The notes under the pieces were generated by a model. The model made no database searches and was not told the origin of the DNA. It worked only from the letters and a program-made list of their open reading frames with translations. DNA of 64,000 bases from NCBI GenBank assembly GCA_017553625.1, contig JAFZKP010000037.1:1-64000 (forward strand). Reading direction: 5' to 3'. The translations under genes were made by a program, and so were the position numbers. Shown one piece after another: positions 1 through 13,900 of this stretch (position 1 is its first letter; each line of letters starts with the position of its first letter). Origin of the DNA: Bacteroidales bacterium. Its GTDB lineage: Bacteria; Bacteroidota; Bacteroidia; Bacteroidales; F082.

Positions 1-3000
1 GATAATCTTCTCGTTGAACTTCACCTGGAAGCTCGTGAGAGGATATTCAATGTGTACGGAAGGATCATCAATGCCAGTGATGATTTCCTCAACATCGAGC
101 AGGTTTGTCTTCAATGTGTAGACAAGAGTGTAGGTGACATTCTGAACATTGTTGCTCAACGTATCGATGATATGGAGTTTGTTCTCATAGAGAGGTTCTG
201 CCCCATCTCTGAGTGTGACGAATGTCTGCCACACGTTCTGGAGCGGTATCTCCTGACTGTCGCTGTCTCTTGTGCAGCTCACGAGTTCGTACTTGTCTTC
301 GCCAGGGTCGTCGCACTTGCCGTAGTTCCAGCCTATTCTTGAAGGATCGGCTGTGAGTGTGACAATGGTGTCTTCTGCTGTTACCAGATGGTCGAATGTA
401 AGTTCCTCAAACAAACCGACGCCTGTTCTGCCACCTTGTGAGTAGTAGATGGAATCAGGTGTATCATCCATATCCATTACATCGTTCACGAGGAAGTCGT
501 TGATACCGTCGTCCTTGACACCATATACACGTATCGGATGTATCATTTCATGGAGCTTCAGCGAGCTCACGAGACTCAGTTCAGGATTGTCGAAACTGTT
601 GTTGTGGATTACGTTAGCTTCGTATGACACAAAGTGTCCGAGAAGCGAGCTGGTGAACAGCCACTCTCCCACTCCTGTTGCGCCACTTTCGATATTGCCG
701 AATGGGATGTTCATCAAACCGAGTTGGCGCGGGCTTCCGTTGTATGATGCGCCGTACATTGCGAAGTCGATGGCAAGTCCTTTTTCGTTGTCGATAATCT
801 CAGGTTCTGCCGTCTCGAGGTTGACGTTCTTGGCAACGCCCATGCCTTTGTTGTGGATTCTGACGCCGAGTTCAGCAGGGACGCTCGGTTCCACCTTGTC
901 TTCGGTGAGAGCGTCGTCGCCGAGGATGTCGCGCTGCATGAAATAGTCGACATACAAATCCGGGCTCGGGTTGACGGTGAGGTCGACAGGATAAAGGTCA
1001 AACACGATTTCTTTATCTGTAAATGGGTCAATGAAACTGAATGTGCCACCGAACGAGTAAATCTTAGGTATTACTGGAGCGGCATTCTTTGTTGGAATGA
1101 ACTGTATCAGCGCCATTCCGTCCTTTCCTGCGCCCAATGTTCCGTCGCCATCGACACCACCTGTGATATTATTGGTTGACAAGGTGTTGATTTGGAACAA
1201 GTGATTGCAATTCTCACCAGTTTCCTTGTCTTTAACAATGAAATCAAGATCAATGTCTTCAATTGCCTTGCTTTCATGACCATTGTGAACCGTGAAGGTA
1301 CCTTCGAATGCCTCACGTGTCATTGTGAGCCTTTGTGAGAATCTCACTTTGACACTTGCGCACACACTTGATTCAGCATTCTTGTTAGCAAGAATCTGCG
1401 CATTGTCGTGTGACTCCTGATACACCTCCATCATATCTTCATAACCTTCCGATATAAAGTAGTTATCAATTCTTATCAAAGTATTGAACATGGCTGTATC
1501 CAATTGGATGAAGTTGGTGTCATAGCCCGCAGGCAGACTTGCAACTGTACCATAACCACTATTCCAATAATCTATTGATCTATTCCATTTATTAAAGAAT
1601 GCTGTGATGTCGGCTGGCGTGACTGATGTTCCAACAAATGTCGAGGCAATCGACTCAATAGTTTCTTGTGACACATATCCTGTTTCTTCATCGACTGAAT
1701 TAAGGAATGTATTGAAGAACTCACCAATGTTTTCTTCTTCATCCCATACATCTTCTGAGAAAAATGAAATCAAAAATGAGAAATACTCTTTCATGTAATA
1801 TGAGCTCCAGTGGTAGCCATTTATTGTGGATTGAATATTGTCCATTTCCCCAGACTTGACATTCATTCCACCAGGTCCGTCGCTGAATGCCACGTTGGCA
1901 CAGCTGCCTATTGCTCCGCATATTCCATTAAGACAATCGAAAATCTGTTTAGCAATGCCAATTCCAGCGGCTGCAGCTCCTGCTTTTTCGATAGCCTCTG
2001 AAAGCAGACATGACAATACGCCTGCCAACTCACTTTCCGCTAATTTTGACAAATCCACTTTACGACCGTTTACGACTTTATTAGCAGCATCTCCAAGAAC
2101 CATATCGGTATTGATACCAATACATGTTGTTAAATCAAGACCAGGGATACAAGAAACAACTGCATTTATGACCTTCTCCAAACATGGTTCACAGTCTTCT
2201 TGTTCCTGCTCCGGCTCTCCTGGAGGTGTGTGTCCGTTGTGCGTTGGGTCAGGATGCGGATCGCCGCCACCTCCACAAGTTTCACAAATACCTGGGAAAA
2301 TTGAATATTGAGCCAAACCTGCAAGACCGGCAAAAGGATCCGGGAAGTTACAAGTGTTATAGCCCACATCGAATGTGCTACTTAAAGCATTGTGCCACTT
2401 GCGGTCAAGTCCGCAATAGTATAAACTGGCAGAGCGCGCGACAATACCGCATGAGCCGAACGTACTTTGTCTGTTCCTGTTTTCGACACGGTAATATGTT
2501 CCTGGCACTATGACAGTGGATTGTGCCGGAATCTCTTCAATATAGTCGAACAAAGGTGTCACTATGTATTCGTCAGATTCACTGAATGTAATCTGCGTCT
2601 CAAACGCGCTAATCATACCATGGTTGGTGATGATAAGCATGAAGTCTGCACTTTCGCCATAGTCGATAGGATGCGTGCCTGAATGCTCGATTGTGATGAC
2701 AGGTGCGGGTACATTAGTCTCAAACACTACGTCAAGACTGAAAGTGTATTCATCCTGTATCTCGGTCGGGACCACATTCCACGAATATGTAATGGCTTGG
2801 TATTGCAAAAACACATCGATATTCTTGGTCTCACCCGCTTCAACCAATATAGTGCTGTTGTATTCCGAATGTCTGTCGGCACTGATTTTTACGCGATAAT
2901 ATCCTTCTTTAAGATTTTCCGCGCTGAATTTGCCGTCAGAACCCGTATATCCTTGGGCTACGGTCTCAAGCGAATAATAGCCTATGATTTTTACGTATGC

Positions 3001-4933
3001 TCCTTCAAGATGACTGCCATCACCATTGTAAGTGAAGTCGTCGGTGACATCAACCAAAACATCTCCAGTTGATGATGAAACAGCAGTTATATAATAAGGT
3101 AATGAAACGCCGTCGCCACGCTCACTGGTGATGGCTATACTTCCCGAATATGGTGTCAGTGCTATGTCATTACCAGGCGACAGACGCAATGAGAAATATG
3201 CGGTGTCGTTTACGGCTATTGACGACAATGTATCGCTGCCGACAACAGACAACCATGGGACATCCGGCAGAGACACTGTCACCTTTCCAGTCTCACCCGT
3301 GCCGTTGTTGGTCAGCATGACATCAACAATCTTCGAGTTGCCTTTCGTCATTGTCGTGTTTATAGAATTTGGTGACACATGCAGTGCGGCACGAGGTTGC
3401 ATACAATAGAACCAAATGCTGAAATTCGTCTCCGCACCTTCGTCACTTGTCGCCTTCACCTTGACTTCTTCGTAATATGGTCCTGAGGTCAAAGTTGTTC
3501 CATTAACCGTAAATTCCAAATAATCATCTTCCAATCCGTCAAGATTCTTAGGAGTTGCAACGACAGAGCATCCTTCTGGTGCACTGAGTACTGACAACTG
3601 AATGTTATTAGCCGGAAGATTGCTTTTATTCCTTAACAGAACAGAAAAAGATTGAGGCTGATCCTTAGTTACTTGACAGAGTATAAAATCGTTGCTTGCC
3701 AATGCGATGCCAGGAATATTGAACTCGTCGTGAACGGCAGTGTTGTTGTTGCCCACCCTGCCGGAATTGACCATATAATAACCTGATTCGGTATCCATTG
3801 GCTCAAACTCAGCAGTGAATTGTCCGTTGGCATTGGTTTGTGTCATTATTGTACGTCTCGTGTTCATGACAGTAACACCCACTTCCACGTCAATGTTGGC
3901 AACAGGGTTGTTTTCCCAGTCTTTGACTGTTCCGGTAATCGGGATGGTGCTGCCCATCGAGTACACATCATCAGCAACATTTGTAGTGAATGTGAACAAG
4001 TCGGCGACACCACCTATCATGCTTACAGTGTCTAACAATCCGCTGCTGCTAATAATGATGTCTGCATTGTATTGGTACTTCGGTGATGTAGGCTGGAATG
4101 TCGCAACGATAATTCCACCAGTATTGTCATTCCATCCTGTTGTTTTGACATAAGAGAACATCGAGGCATCGGTGCCAACAATGCTAATATCAATGTCTTC
4201 AAGCAGATAATAACCGCTCACAGCCACAGTTCTCGACACGGTTTGGTTCATACCGACCTCGCCGAAATCAATGTCATGGTTGCTAACCAGCAAATCAGGC
4301 ACCACCTTCACGTAGAACGAATGGACAGGAGATGTCTGCTCATGGCAGGTGTTGCGTGCCACCACATACCAGTTGTATTTATGGTGGTTCTGCAATGCCG
4401 ACGACAATTCAATGTACGTTCTGTTCATGCCTGAAACGTACGGCTCGTCAGGCTCAGGATTGTTGACATCCCACATATAAAGGTCGTACAAATCGGCGTT
4501 TGTCACCGAGTTCCATGCCAATGTGAGAGGCAGGTTCTTGATGGTGTCGGTGCCGGCACTCGCCAATGTTGCAGGTGTCATGTATGAGAACTCGCTGAGA
4601 GGCTTTCTGTGGAACTCTATCGTGAGCTTGTGAATACTGTCGCAGTTGTGCGACGAAGTTAGCGAGTCGTAGTAGACACCGCTGTCGGTCAATGTCTTGC
4701 CGTGCCATAAGATGCTTGCCAGGTCGCAGACGAGGCTGTCTTCCACGATGAAATATTTCGGGTTGACAGTAAGGTCGAGGTGCATGATGCTGTCGTATCC
4801 GAGATGCGAGGTGCCGACGTTGGTGTAGACCTTGTTGCCCACCGCCGGAGCTATCACGCTGAAGCCGTTGCCGACATAGTCCTCGCCGTCGCAAATCTCT
4901 TCAACGATGGTGTTTTCGACGAGATATGTGTTG
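1..4933 (-). other. C-terminal stalk and unknown domains of the giant protein
   Basis: After module 6 come two short repeats ending in 'YDSIMHLDLTVNP' and 'NCDSIHKLTIEFH', a type common in large Bacteroidota surface proteins. Next are an FN3-like domain (TLAWNSVTNADLYDLYMW), an ASH/choice-of-anchor D-like domain (DIDFGEVGMNQTVSRTVAV), a carboxypeptidase-regulatory-like domain near 3850-3930, NEW3/CARDB-like segments, and a second regulatory-like domain near 2850-3050. A Pro/Glu/Gly linker with four Cys (2190-2290) precedes about 400 residues, helical at first, with the stretch SVCASVKVRFSQRLTMTRE near 1320-1380. I have seen similar stretches in other giant bacterial surface proteins but cannot name a family. 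Domain names are from pattern reading only. Confidence 0.55.
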
Positions 4934-7900
4934 TATTCATAGCATCCCATGTCGATGTCGTCGATGACACGCTGCACACCTGCGAGGTCTTTGGCAGGAA
5001 CGGTGATGCCCTCTGTCGTACCAGTCTCCTTACATGCCGAGTTTGGCGTGAGCTGATACGACCAGTTGCCTGACACATTGTTGTTGCCCGCGTTAGGTGT
5101 CGGGTTGAGGAAGCAAGGATAGAATGCCTCAGGGTCTGAGCCGAAGTTATCTGTGCTCAGGTTGATGTTGCCCGTGCCTTCGTATCCGCCAGTGACAGCC
5201 GAGTATGTCACCGTGATGCCAGTGCCTGTTATCCCGTTGGCGTTGCCCCAAACGATGGTGTTCACGATGCTGCCGCTTCCGTTGCCGTCGGTTCTGATGG
5301 CATAGCCTGTGTTTTTCACAATGTCGCAGCTGATGATACTCGAAGAGTTATCAATAAAAACAGCATTGCCGTTGTTTCCTGCCTGGTTGTTCGCCACAAG
5401 ACAGTTGTCCATCACGGTGTTGTCGAGAGAGATACCCGATGTGCAGCTGCCATTATACACATTCTCGCTGATGATGCAATGGCTTATTACTGACGACACC
5501 GCCATGATACCGGCAGAATAATACTGATGAGGGTTGGTTCCGAGATAGTTGCCTATGATGGAGCATTTTTCAATCTTGCCACCGTTCACATTGATACCGC
5601 CCGCGCCATAGTAGGCGTAGCAGTTGGTGATGACGCAGTTGCGCACGCAGCTCTTTCCGCGGAGATACATACCTCCCGCATATTCCGTGCTGGCGCTTCT
5701 CCTACCGTTTCGGATGGTGAAGCCGTCAACAAATGTGGTGTCGGTGAAAGCCTGTTTCTGATAGATGACGGTTTGCACGTTCTGTCCGTCGAGAATTGTG
5801 ACGTTGTTCTCCAAGTCACGCAATGCGAGGTCGTAGTCGGCAGGCTCGTTGCCTGCGAAGCCGCCGTAGAGGTTCACTCCGTCGCTCAACGTGAACGCGT
5901 TGGTTGAGACGCCGTCACCGTAATATGTTCCTGCTGCCACCCACACCGACAGGTCGTCGTAGCTCGACGCGATTCCCAATGCATTTGAGAGACCTGCTGC
6001 CGCATTTTCCCACGATGTTCCCGACTTGTTGCCGGCGCCATTCACTGTGGTGTAAATGATGCCGTCGTCATAAGTCGGGAGTGTTGAAATATCATAAGGC
6101 GACTCGTAGCATCCCATGTCTATCACGCCCTGTTGCACACGAGTGTTGCCCGCAAGGTCTTTTTCAGGGATTTCGAGATCCTGCGACGTTCCTCTGTTGA
6201 CGCAGATGGAGCCATCTTCAAGCTGCCATGACAACGACTGGCTTATAGTGTCGACACCGACAATATTTGAAGGTGTGGCGAAATGCGGACCAAACATAGC
6301 GTCGCTGTTGTTCTCCGAAAGAATCTTGTTGCAAGTGCCAACAAATCCGCCTGTGACGGCGTTGTAATACGCACTGATGCCGTTGTCCTTAATCTGCAGA
6401 GGTGCGCTGTTTTTCTCATTACCCCAAACGATAGTATTATACATTGAGCCTGAGCCTGATATACCGCCACCGTTGTTGCGCACAACGTCGCAGTTGATGA
6501 GTTTGGTGCTGTTGACCATATATATACCGCCTGCATAATAACTGCCGTTGTTGTTCGACACGAGGCAGTTGTCGATTACAGTGTAGCGATTGTTTCCATA
6601 GTAACCAGAATTATAATAGTTCGCGTAGATACCACCAGTGTTGTTACTTATGTTATTGCTTACAACACAGTTTTTGACATTACTTCCGATGACTGTGATA
6701 CCGCCACTGTACTGGTATGAGTCATTATTTGTGGTGGTGGTGGTGCTTGTGCTCTTGTTCAATGTAACCTCGCAGCCTATAATATCAGTGCGTTCCGCAT
6801 AGATACCGCCACCGCCATTAAGACAGGTGTTTCTGCTTATTGTACAATTTGTAATTGTAGTGCCATCGGCTCGGATACCACCGCCAGAGCCATTAGGAGC
6901 CTTGTTGTTTGTAACGATGCAGTTTGTAATGGAGCCGCCGCTAATATATACGCCGCCTCCGGAATAATTGGTGCTCTTGTTGCCTGTTATCTCACAGTTT
7001 TCCACTGTTGAAGAGCTCACTGCGTAAACGCCCGCACCTCCCCTATAGCTTGTGTTGTTTCTCACAGCGCAGTTCTTCACTTTGCTGCCTTCGCAGTAGA
7101 TGCCGGCACCGTAGTTGCTTGTGCTTGTATTGGTGTTGTTTGTTATCTCGCAGTCCTCGATACGGCCGTTTATCATATACACGCCTGCGCCATAGTAAGA
7201 TGTCGTGGTGTTGCCTGTCACCTTGCAGTTTTTCATATATGCTTTTGCCAAAAGATATGCACCTGCGCCGCTTCCGCTGGTCTTTCCGTTCCTGATGGTG
7301 AAGCCGTCGACGTAAGTGGTGTCGGTGAAGTTGGCAGCCTGATACAAGACGCGCTGCACGTTCAAACCGTCGAGGATGGTGATGTTGTTCTGCAAGTCAC
7401 GTTGGCTGAGGTCATAGTCTTTAGGCTCGTTGCCCGCGAAGCCGCCGTAGAGGCTCACGCCGTTGTAGATGCTGAAAGCGCTATGGTCGGCGATACTGTC
7501 ACCCTTGTAAGTGCCTGCCGCCACCCACACCGGGATGCCGCCTTTTGAGCGTGCGATGCCAATGGCGTAGTTGAGGTCGCCGGTGGCGTTAGCCCACGAC
7601 ACGCCAGTGCCAGTGCCTGCTCCGCCAACTTTTACGTAAACGATGCTGTCGTTATACACTGGTATGACGAACTTTTGGAATGGAGACTCGTAGCATCCGA
7701 TGTCGATGGTGTCGCACTGAACACGGTTGTTACCTGCCAGGTCTTTTTCCGGTATTGTGAGACCTTGCGACGAGCCTCTGTTGGCGCAGATAGAGGTATT
7801 GGTGAGCTGCCATGACACGTTTTGTGTCAAGCTGTCGAAACCTGCTGCCGGCGTTGGATTCTCGAAACGAGGATAGTAGAAGTCGTCGCCGTTGTTGTCC

Positions 7901-10900
7901 ACAAGCAGCGTCACGTTGCCAGTACCATCCCAGCCGCCAGTGACGGCGCAGTAGGTCGCACTGATGCTCGTGCCTGAAATCTGCAGAGGGTTCTCGCCTC
8001 TTACGTTACCCCATACAATGGTGTTGACCATGGAGCCATTGCCGCCGACGCCACCGCTGAGGTTTCTCACAATGTCGCAGCTTCTCACAGCGCAGTTGCT
8101 TGATGCGATATAGATACCTCCCACGCTCGCCCTGCCGCCGTTGTTATTGGCTATAAGACAGTTCTCAACAGTTGAATTGGTCGCCAAATAAACACCGCCT
8201 GTATAAATACCACGGTTATTGGTGATGACGCAGTTCTTCATTGTTGAATTAGACTGCACCTTGACACCTGCACTGTACTCATACCTATCACTATACCATG
8301 AATCATTATATGTTGATTTGTTGGAGTCAATGAGACAGTTAGTTATTGAGCCGTAAGTTCCTGCACTGACACCACCATTATAATTTGCCGTATTCTTCGT
8401 TATTGTACAACTGTCAATCGATGAGTAGTAATATACCAAGATACCGCCGCCATTTGAATTTGACTTGTTTTCTGTGGAGACGCATCTTTTCGCTGTGGAA
8501 GAATTTAGATAAAGACCTCCACCTGCACCCTGAATACTTTCGTTTTTAGTAAACGAGCAGTCTGTCACTGTTGAATTTTCCGCATACAATCCGCCACCTT
8601 GATAATAAGACTTGTTATTGCTGAAAGTGACACGTTTTACCGTGGTGTATCTACAAAACATACCGCCGCCGTGCATGTCGCTGGCATTAATAATATTGGT
8701 GTTGCCTGTTATCACGCAGTCTTCAACGACCGACCTGTAGTCTGAAGTCGCGTTGACGAACATACCGCCGCCATACATGGTACTTCCGCCAGAAATGGCA
8801 TTGTTTTTAATGACACAATTCTTCACGTAACTCCTTCCTCTGAGATACATACCGCCGCCGTCATAGGCTCTTTTGCCATTCTGCACCACGAATCCGTCTA
8901 AATAGGTCGTATCGCTAAAGTTAAGGTCTTGATAAAGAATACGTTGCACCTTTTGTCCGTCGAGGAAAGTGCTGTCGGTTTCCAAATCCCTGTCCGCAAG
9001 GTTGAAACTCGGTGCCTCGTTGCCTTTGAAGCCGCCGTAGAGGCTCACGCCGTTATAGAAGTTGAACGCGTTATGGTCAGCGATACTGTCGCCCTTGTAA
9101 GTTCCAGCTGCAACCCATACCTTATGAATTCCCAATGTGCGCGCCACACTGATAGCGTAGTTCAGGTCGCCTGTGGCGTTAGACCATGAAGTGCCGGTCT
9201 TGTCGCCCGCTCCACCCTGTTTCACGTATACGATGCCGTCGTCGTAGGTAGGAATCGTTGTCATGGTGTAAGGCGATTCGAAGCATCCCATGTCTATCAC
9301 GCTCTGCTGTATACGATCGTTGCCCGCGAGGTCTTTTTCAGGAATGTTCAAAGCAGCGGCTCCGCTACCTCTGTTAACGCAGACAGAGCCATCGGTGAGC
9401 TGATACGAGATGTTGGCGCTCACGGTGTCGACACCTGCATTTGTTGTAGGATTCTCAAATTTAGGATGGTAGTAGTCGCTTCCGGTATTATCAGCCGAAA
9501 GCATTATGTTGCCTGTACCATTGTAACCGCCTGTGACTCCAGTGTAAGTTACAGAACAATCACTATTGACAAACTGGTCACCGGTGCCGTTGCCCCATAC
9601 GATGCTGTTCACCATATATCCGTTGCCGTTGACACCTGCCTTGGAGTTTTTCACGATGTCACAGCTTCTCACATTAGCAGAGTTTTCCATATAGATACCA
9701 TATCCTTCGTTGTTGGAAATGAGGCAGTTGTCCATAATCGAGCTGCTTCCTGTAATATACACGCCACCTGTATAGTACCAGTCGTTTATGTTGTTTCTGA
9801 TGACACAATTCTTAATCGTACTGCCATTAGCGTAAACACCAGACGAATAGCTTCCCTTGTTTTTCTCGATATTACAGTTCTCCATTGTTGAATTCTGCAA
9901 GTAAACACCACCTGCGTATTTCGGATAATGCGTCCACGATTGAGAGGTGTATTTGTATGTGCTGGTGTTGTTTCTTATGTCGCAGTTCCTCATCACCGAA
10001 CTGTTTGTCAGGGTTACACCCGCTCCGCTCTCGCCACCGCTTCTGTTGTAGGCAATAGTACAGTTCTCAACTGTTGTGGAATAAGCCGCATAAATACCAC
10101 CGCCACCATACCATGTGGTTTTATTACCAGTAACTTCGCAGTCCTTAATCGTTGAGTTTTCAGCATAAATACCACCGCCATAACCATAATGAGTGTTGTT
10201 TGTCACCGTGACACGTTTCACAGTGGTGTAATTGCAATACATGCCGCCACCATAATAATTGCTTTGGTATATTGTGCTGTTGCCAGTTATCACACAGTCC
10301 TCAACAACAGATTTCTTGTCAGAGCTTGCGTTGACGTACAAGCCGCCGCCACTATAATATGCCTTGTTGTTCTTGAAGACACAGTTGCTTACCTTGCTTT
10401 TGCCATAGAGATACATACCGCCACCGGAGCCACTGCTTTTTCCGTTCTGCACCACGAAGCCGTCGAAATATGTGGTGTCTGTGGGATTATCATTCTGGCA
10501 AACAACCCTCTGAACCTTCTGTCCGTCAAGGAAAGTGCTGTCAGTTGCCAAATCCCTATCCGCGAGGTTGAAGTCAGTCGCCTCGTTGCCTTTGAAACCA
10601 CCGTACATGCTTATGCCGTCGTATAAAGTGAATGCGTTATGGTCAGCGATGCTGTCGCCGTAGTATTTTCCTGCTGCGACCCACACCTTATGCACTCCGT
10701 TGGTCACCGCGATACCTAATGCCTCGCTGAGATTTCCTGTGGCGTTCGCCCACGATGTTCCGTTCTTGTCGCCGGCACCGCCCTGTTTCACGTACACTAT
10801 GTCGTCGGGATATGTAGGAATGACAACCGATGACATTTCATAAGGCGATTCATAGCATCCAAAATCAATAACGCCCTGCTGTGTTCTGGTGTTGCCAGCG

Positions 10901-13900
10901 AGGTCTTTTTCAGGGATGTTAAGACCGGCGTCGTTGCTGCCCCTGTTCACGCAGACAGAGCCGTCCTGGAGCTGCCACGAGATGTTCGCCGTAACGGTGT
11001 CGATGCCACATTTCGGTGAAGGGTTCTCAAACAAAGGATGTCCGAAACCCGTTCCGTCGTTGTCGCCCGAAAGCATTATGATGCCTGTGCCAGCATAACC
11101 GCTTTCAACACCGCTGTATGTTATACTGGCTCCTGTAGGAATCTGCTCCCCGCCGCTGTTGTTGCCCCACAACAGACAGTTCACGACGGTTGCCGCCGTG
11201 CCGCTAATACCAGAATAAGAGTTGCCTACAATGTCACAGCTCCTGATTCTTGCCGAGTATGCCGGCGTAACGCCGTATCCGTTGTTGTTGGAAATGAGAC
11301 AGTTCTCCAAAAGCGAACTGCTTCCTGTGATGTAGACTCCTTTGCCAAAATTATTGGTGATAACGCAGTTTTTCACTGTGCCGCCTGTACAATAGACACC
11401 AGCAGTATATCCAGACTTGTTGAGTGAAATGGTGCAGTTTTCAACAGATGACGAGCTGCCGTTAACATAAACGCCACCAGTTGCCGCGTTAGAACTACTC
11501 CAGCTGCTATATGTGTTTTGATTACGGCTCACGGTGCTGTTTGTCAATGTTGAAGCGTTTGTAAGATAAACACCTGCCGTTCCGTCGTATGTATTGTATT
11601 TGTTGTATGTCACGGTACAGCTGTCGATTACGGAGGCTTCGGCATATAATCCTCCGTTGTTTCTTGTCACCGTACAGCTCTTCAGCGTTGAGTTTACTGC
11701 ATGCAACGCACCGTACGAACCATTGTTGTGGTCGCTTACTGTAACACGTCTCAACGTGGTGTATTTGCAGTACAATCCGCCACCATCATTGCTGTTGCCG
11801 CTTACCATGGTGTTGTCCTTTATCTCGCAGTCCACCATCACCGACGGGTAGTCTGAAGTGGCTTCCACACAGACACCGCCACCTTTATATGAATCATAAC
11901 CAGTCTTCTGGTTGTTTTTAACGACACAGTTTTTGACATGTATCTTGCCTTTCAGATACATACCTGGAGCCGCGCCGTTCGACACTTTTCCATTCTGCAC
12001 GATGAAGCCGTCGAAGTATGTGACATTTCTGAAATTAGAATTCTGGTAGACGACACGTTGGATGTCCTGTCCGCTGAGTATTGTCGCGTTGGCTGTGAGA
12101 TTTCTTCCAGCCATGTTGTAATTCGGAGCCTCATCGCCGTTCAGGCTTCCGTAAACGTTCACGCCGTCGTACAGTGTGAAGGCGTTGTTGCCCGAGACGC
12201 CGTCGCCAGTGTATGTTCCCTTTGCCACCCACACGTTTGCAATATTGTAAGCACGTGCTTTATATATAGCGGTGTTGATGTCGTCGCAGGCGTTAGACCA
12301 CGAGGTGCCGGACTTGTCACCCGCTCCAGTTGTTGTGACGTAAACGATGTTGTCGGTCCATGGCAAGGTGATTGCTGTGAAAGCCGACTCGTAGCAGCCC
12401 ATGTCAATAGCACCCTGCTGCGTTCTGTCGTTGCCTGCGAGGTCTTTTGCCGGAGGCGTGATGCCTTCCGATGTTCCCCTGTTCACGCAGTAGGAGCCGT
12501 CGGTGAGCTGCCACGACCATGTGCCAGGAGTTGCCTCCACACCCGCCGTCGTCGAAGGGTTTGCAAAACGCGGATGGTTATAGTCCGAACCTGTGTTGTC
12601 GTTTGAAAGCATTAAGCATCCGTTACCAGAATAGCCGCCCTGGATAGCGCAATTCGTTGCTGTAATGCTCTCGCCTTCAATATTGTAAACAGCGCTGTTT
12701 CTCTCGTTACCCCACACGATGGTGTTTTTTATCGAACCGGAGCCTTTCAAGCCGCCGCCAAGATTGCGCACCACGTCGCAGTTTATTACCGTAGCATTGT
12801 TAACCATATAAATACCACCGACATATCCCTCTCCAGTGTTGTTGGCAATGAGGCAGTTGTCGATAGTGGAGTTATCCAGTTCAACACCGCCCACAGAATA
12901 ACCGCTGTTGTTTGTGATGACACACGATGAAATAACTGAACCCGAATAAACACTCATTGCACCACAATAGTCCGAACTGTTACCACTTGTATATGTGGTG
13001 TGGTTTCCTGTGAATATACAATTTTTAATGTAGTGTTGGTTCTAAACCATCCGCCGCCATCGCCATAATATCCGATGTTGTCGGTTATCTCACAATCTGT
13101 AATCGTCGACGCGGTGCCAAATATGCCGCCTCCAAAACGCCCAGTGTTGCCATGCATCGTACAGTTTGAAACCGTCGAATTCTCGACATACATTCCGCCT
13201 CCACCGGTACCGCCCTGACTATTATACGATTGCGTATTGCTATTCACAACACAGTTTGTAATTGTTGAGTTAATGGCATATATACCTCCACCACTCAGGC
13301 GCGAGGTGTTGCCAGTCACGGTGTTGTTTTTCAAGATGGCGTAATTGCAGTAAATACCACCACCATATTGATTATAGCTGGTACTTGTGCTGTTGCCGCT
13401 TATCTCGCAGTTTTCCACAACAGCGCGGCAGTCTTCGGCAGCGTCAATGTAGATACCGCCACCGTTACTATATGAGCAATAGTTGTTTTTCACGACACAA
13501 TTGCGGACATAAACCTTACCTTTCAGGCTCATACCGCCACCAGTATACGGACTGTAAGCCGATGTCTTATATCCGTTTTGCACTGTGAAACCATCAAAAT
13601 AGGTGGTGTCGGTGAAATGGCTCAACTGCTTCACCACACGTTGGCTGTTCTGTCCGTCGAGAATGGTCTCATTATTGGTGAAGTCACGCTGACTCAGGTC
13701 GTAGTTTCCTGGCTCATTGCCGGCAAAACCTCCATACATATTAACACCGTCAAGCAAAGTAACGACATCGTTTTGTGAGTTTCCAGAGCCGTAATATGTT
13801 CCGCCAGCAACCCAGACCGGTCTTTTCCCGTAATACTTTGTTAGCGCCATGGCGTTATCCAGATTATCGCTTGCGTTGTCCCACGAAAAGCCGCTCTTGT

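Noticed and set aside
11938..12606. Plus-strand reading frame of 222 codons and many similar ones between 1 and 14.5 kb
   Set aside because: They lie opposite the beta-helix modules, recur at the same place in each module, and have composition (Val/Ala/His-rich) expected from antisense reading.
13022..13026. Programmed -1 ribosomal frameshift
   Set aside because: The site reads TTA AAA ATT, not a canonical X XXY YYZ slippery heptamer, and no strong stem downstream was evident; a homopolymer indel is simpler.
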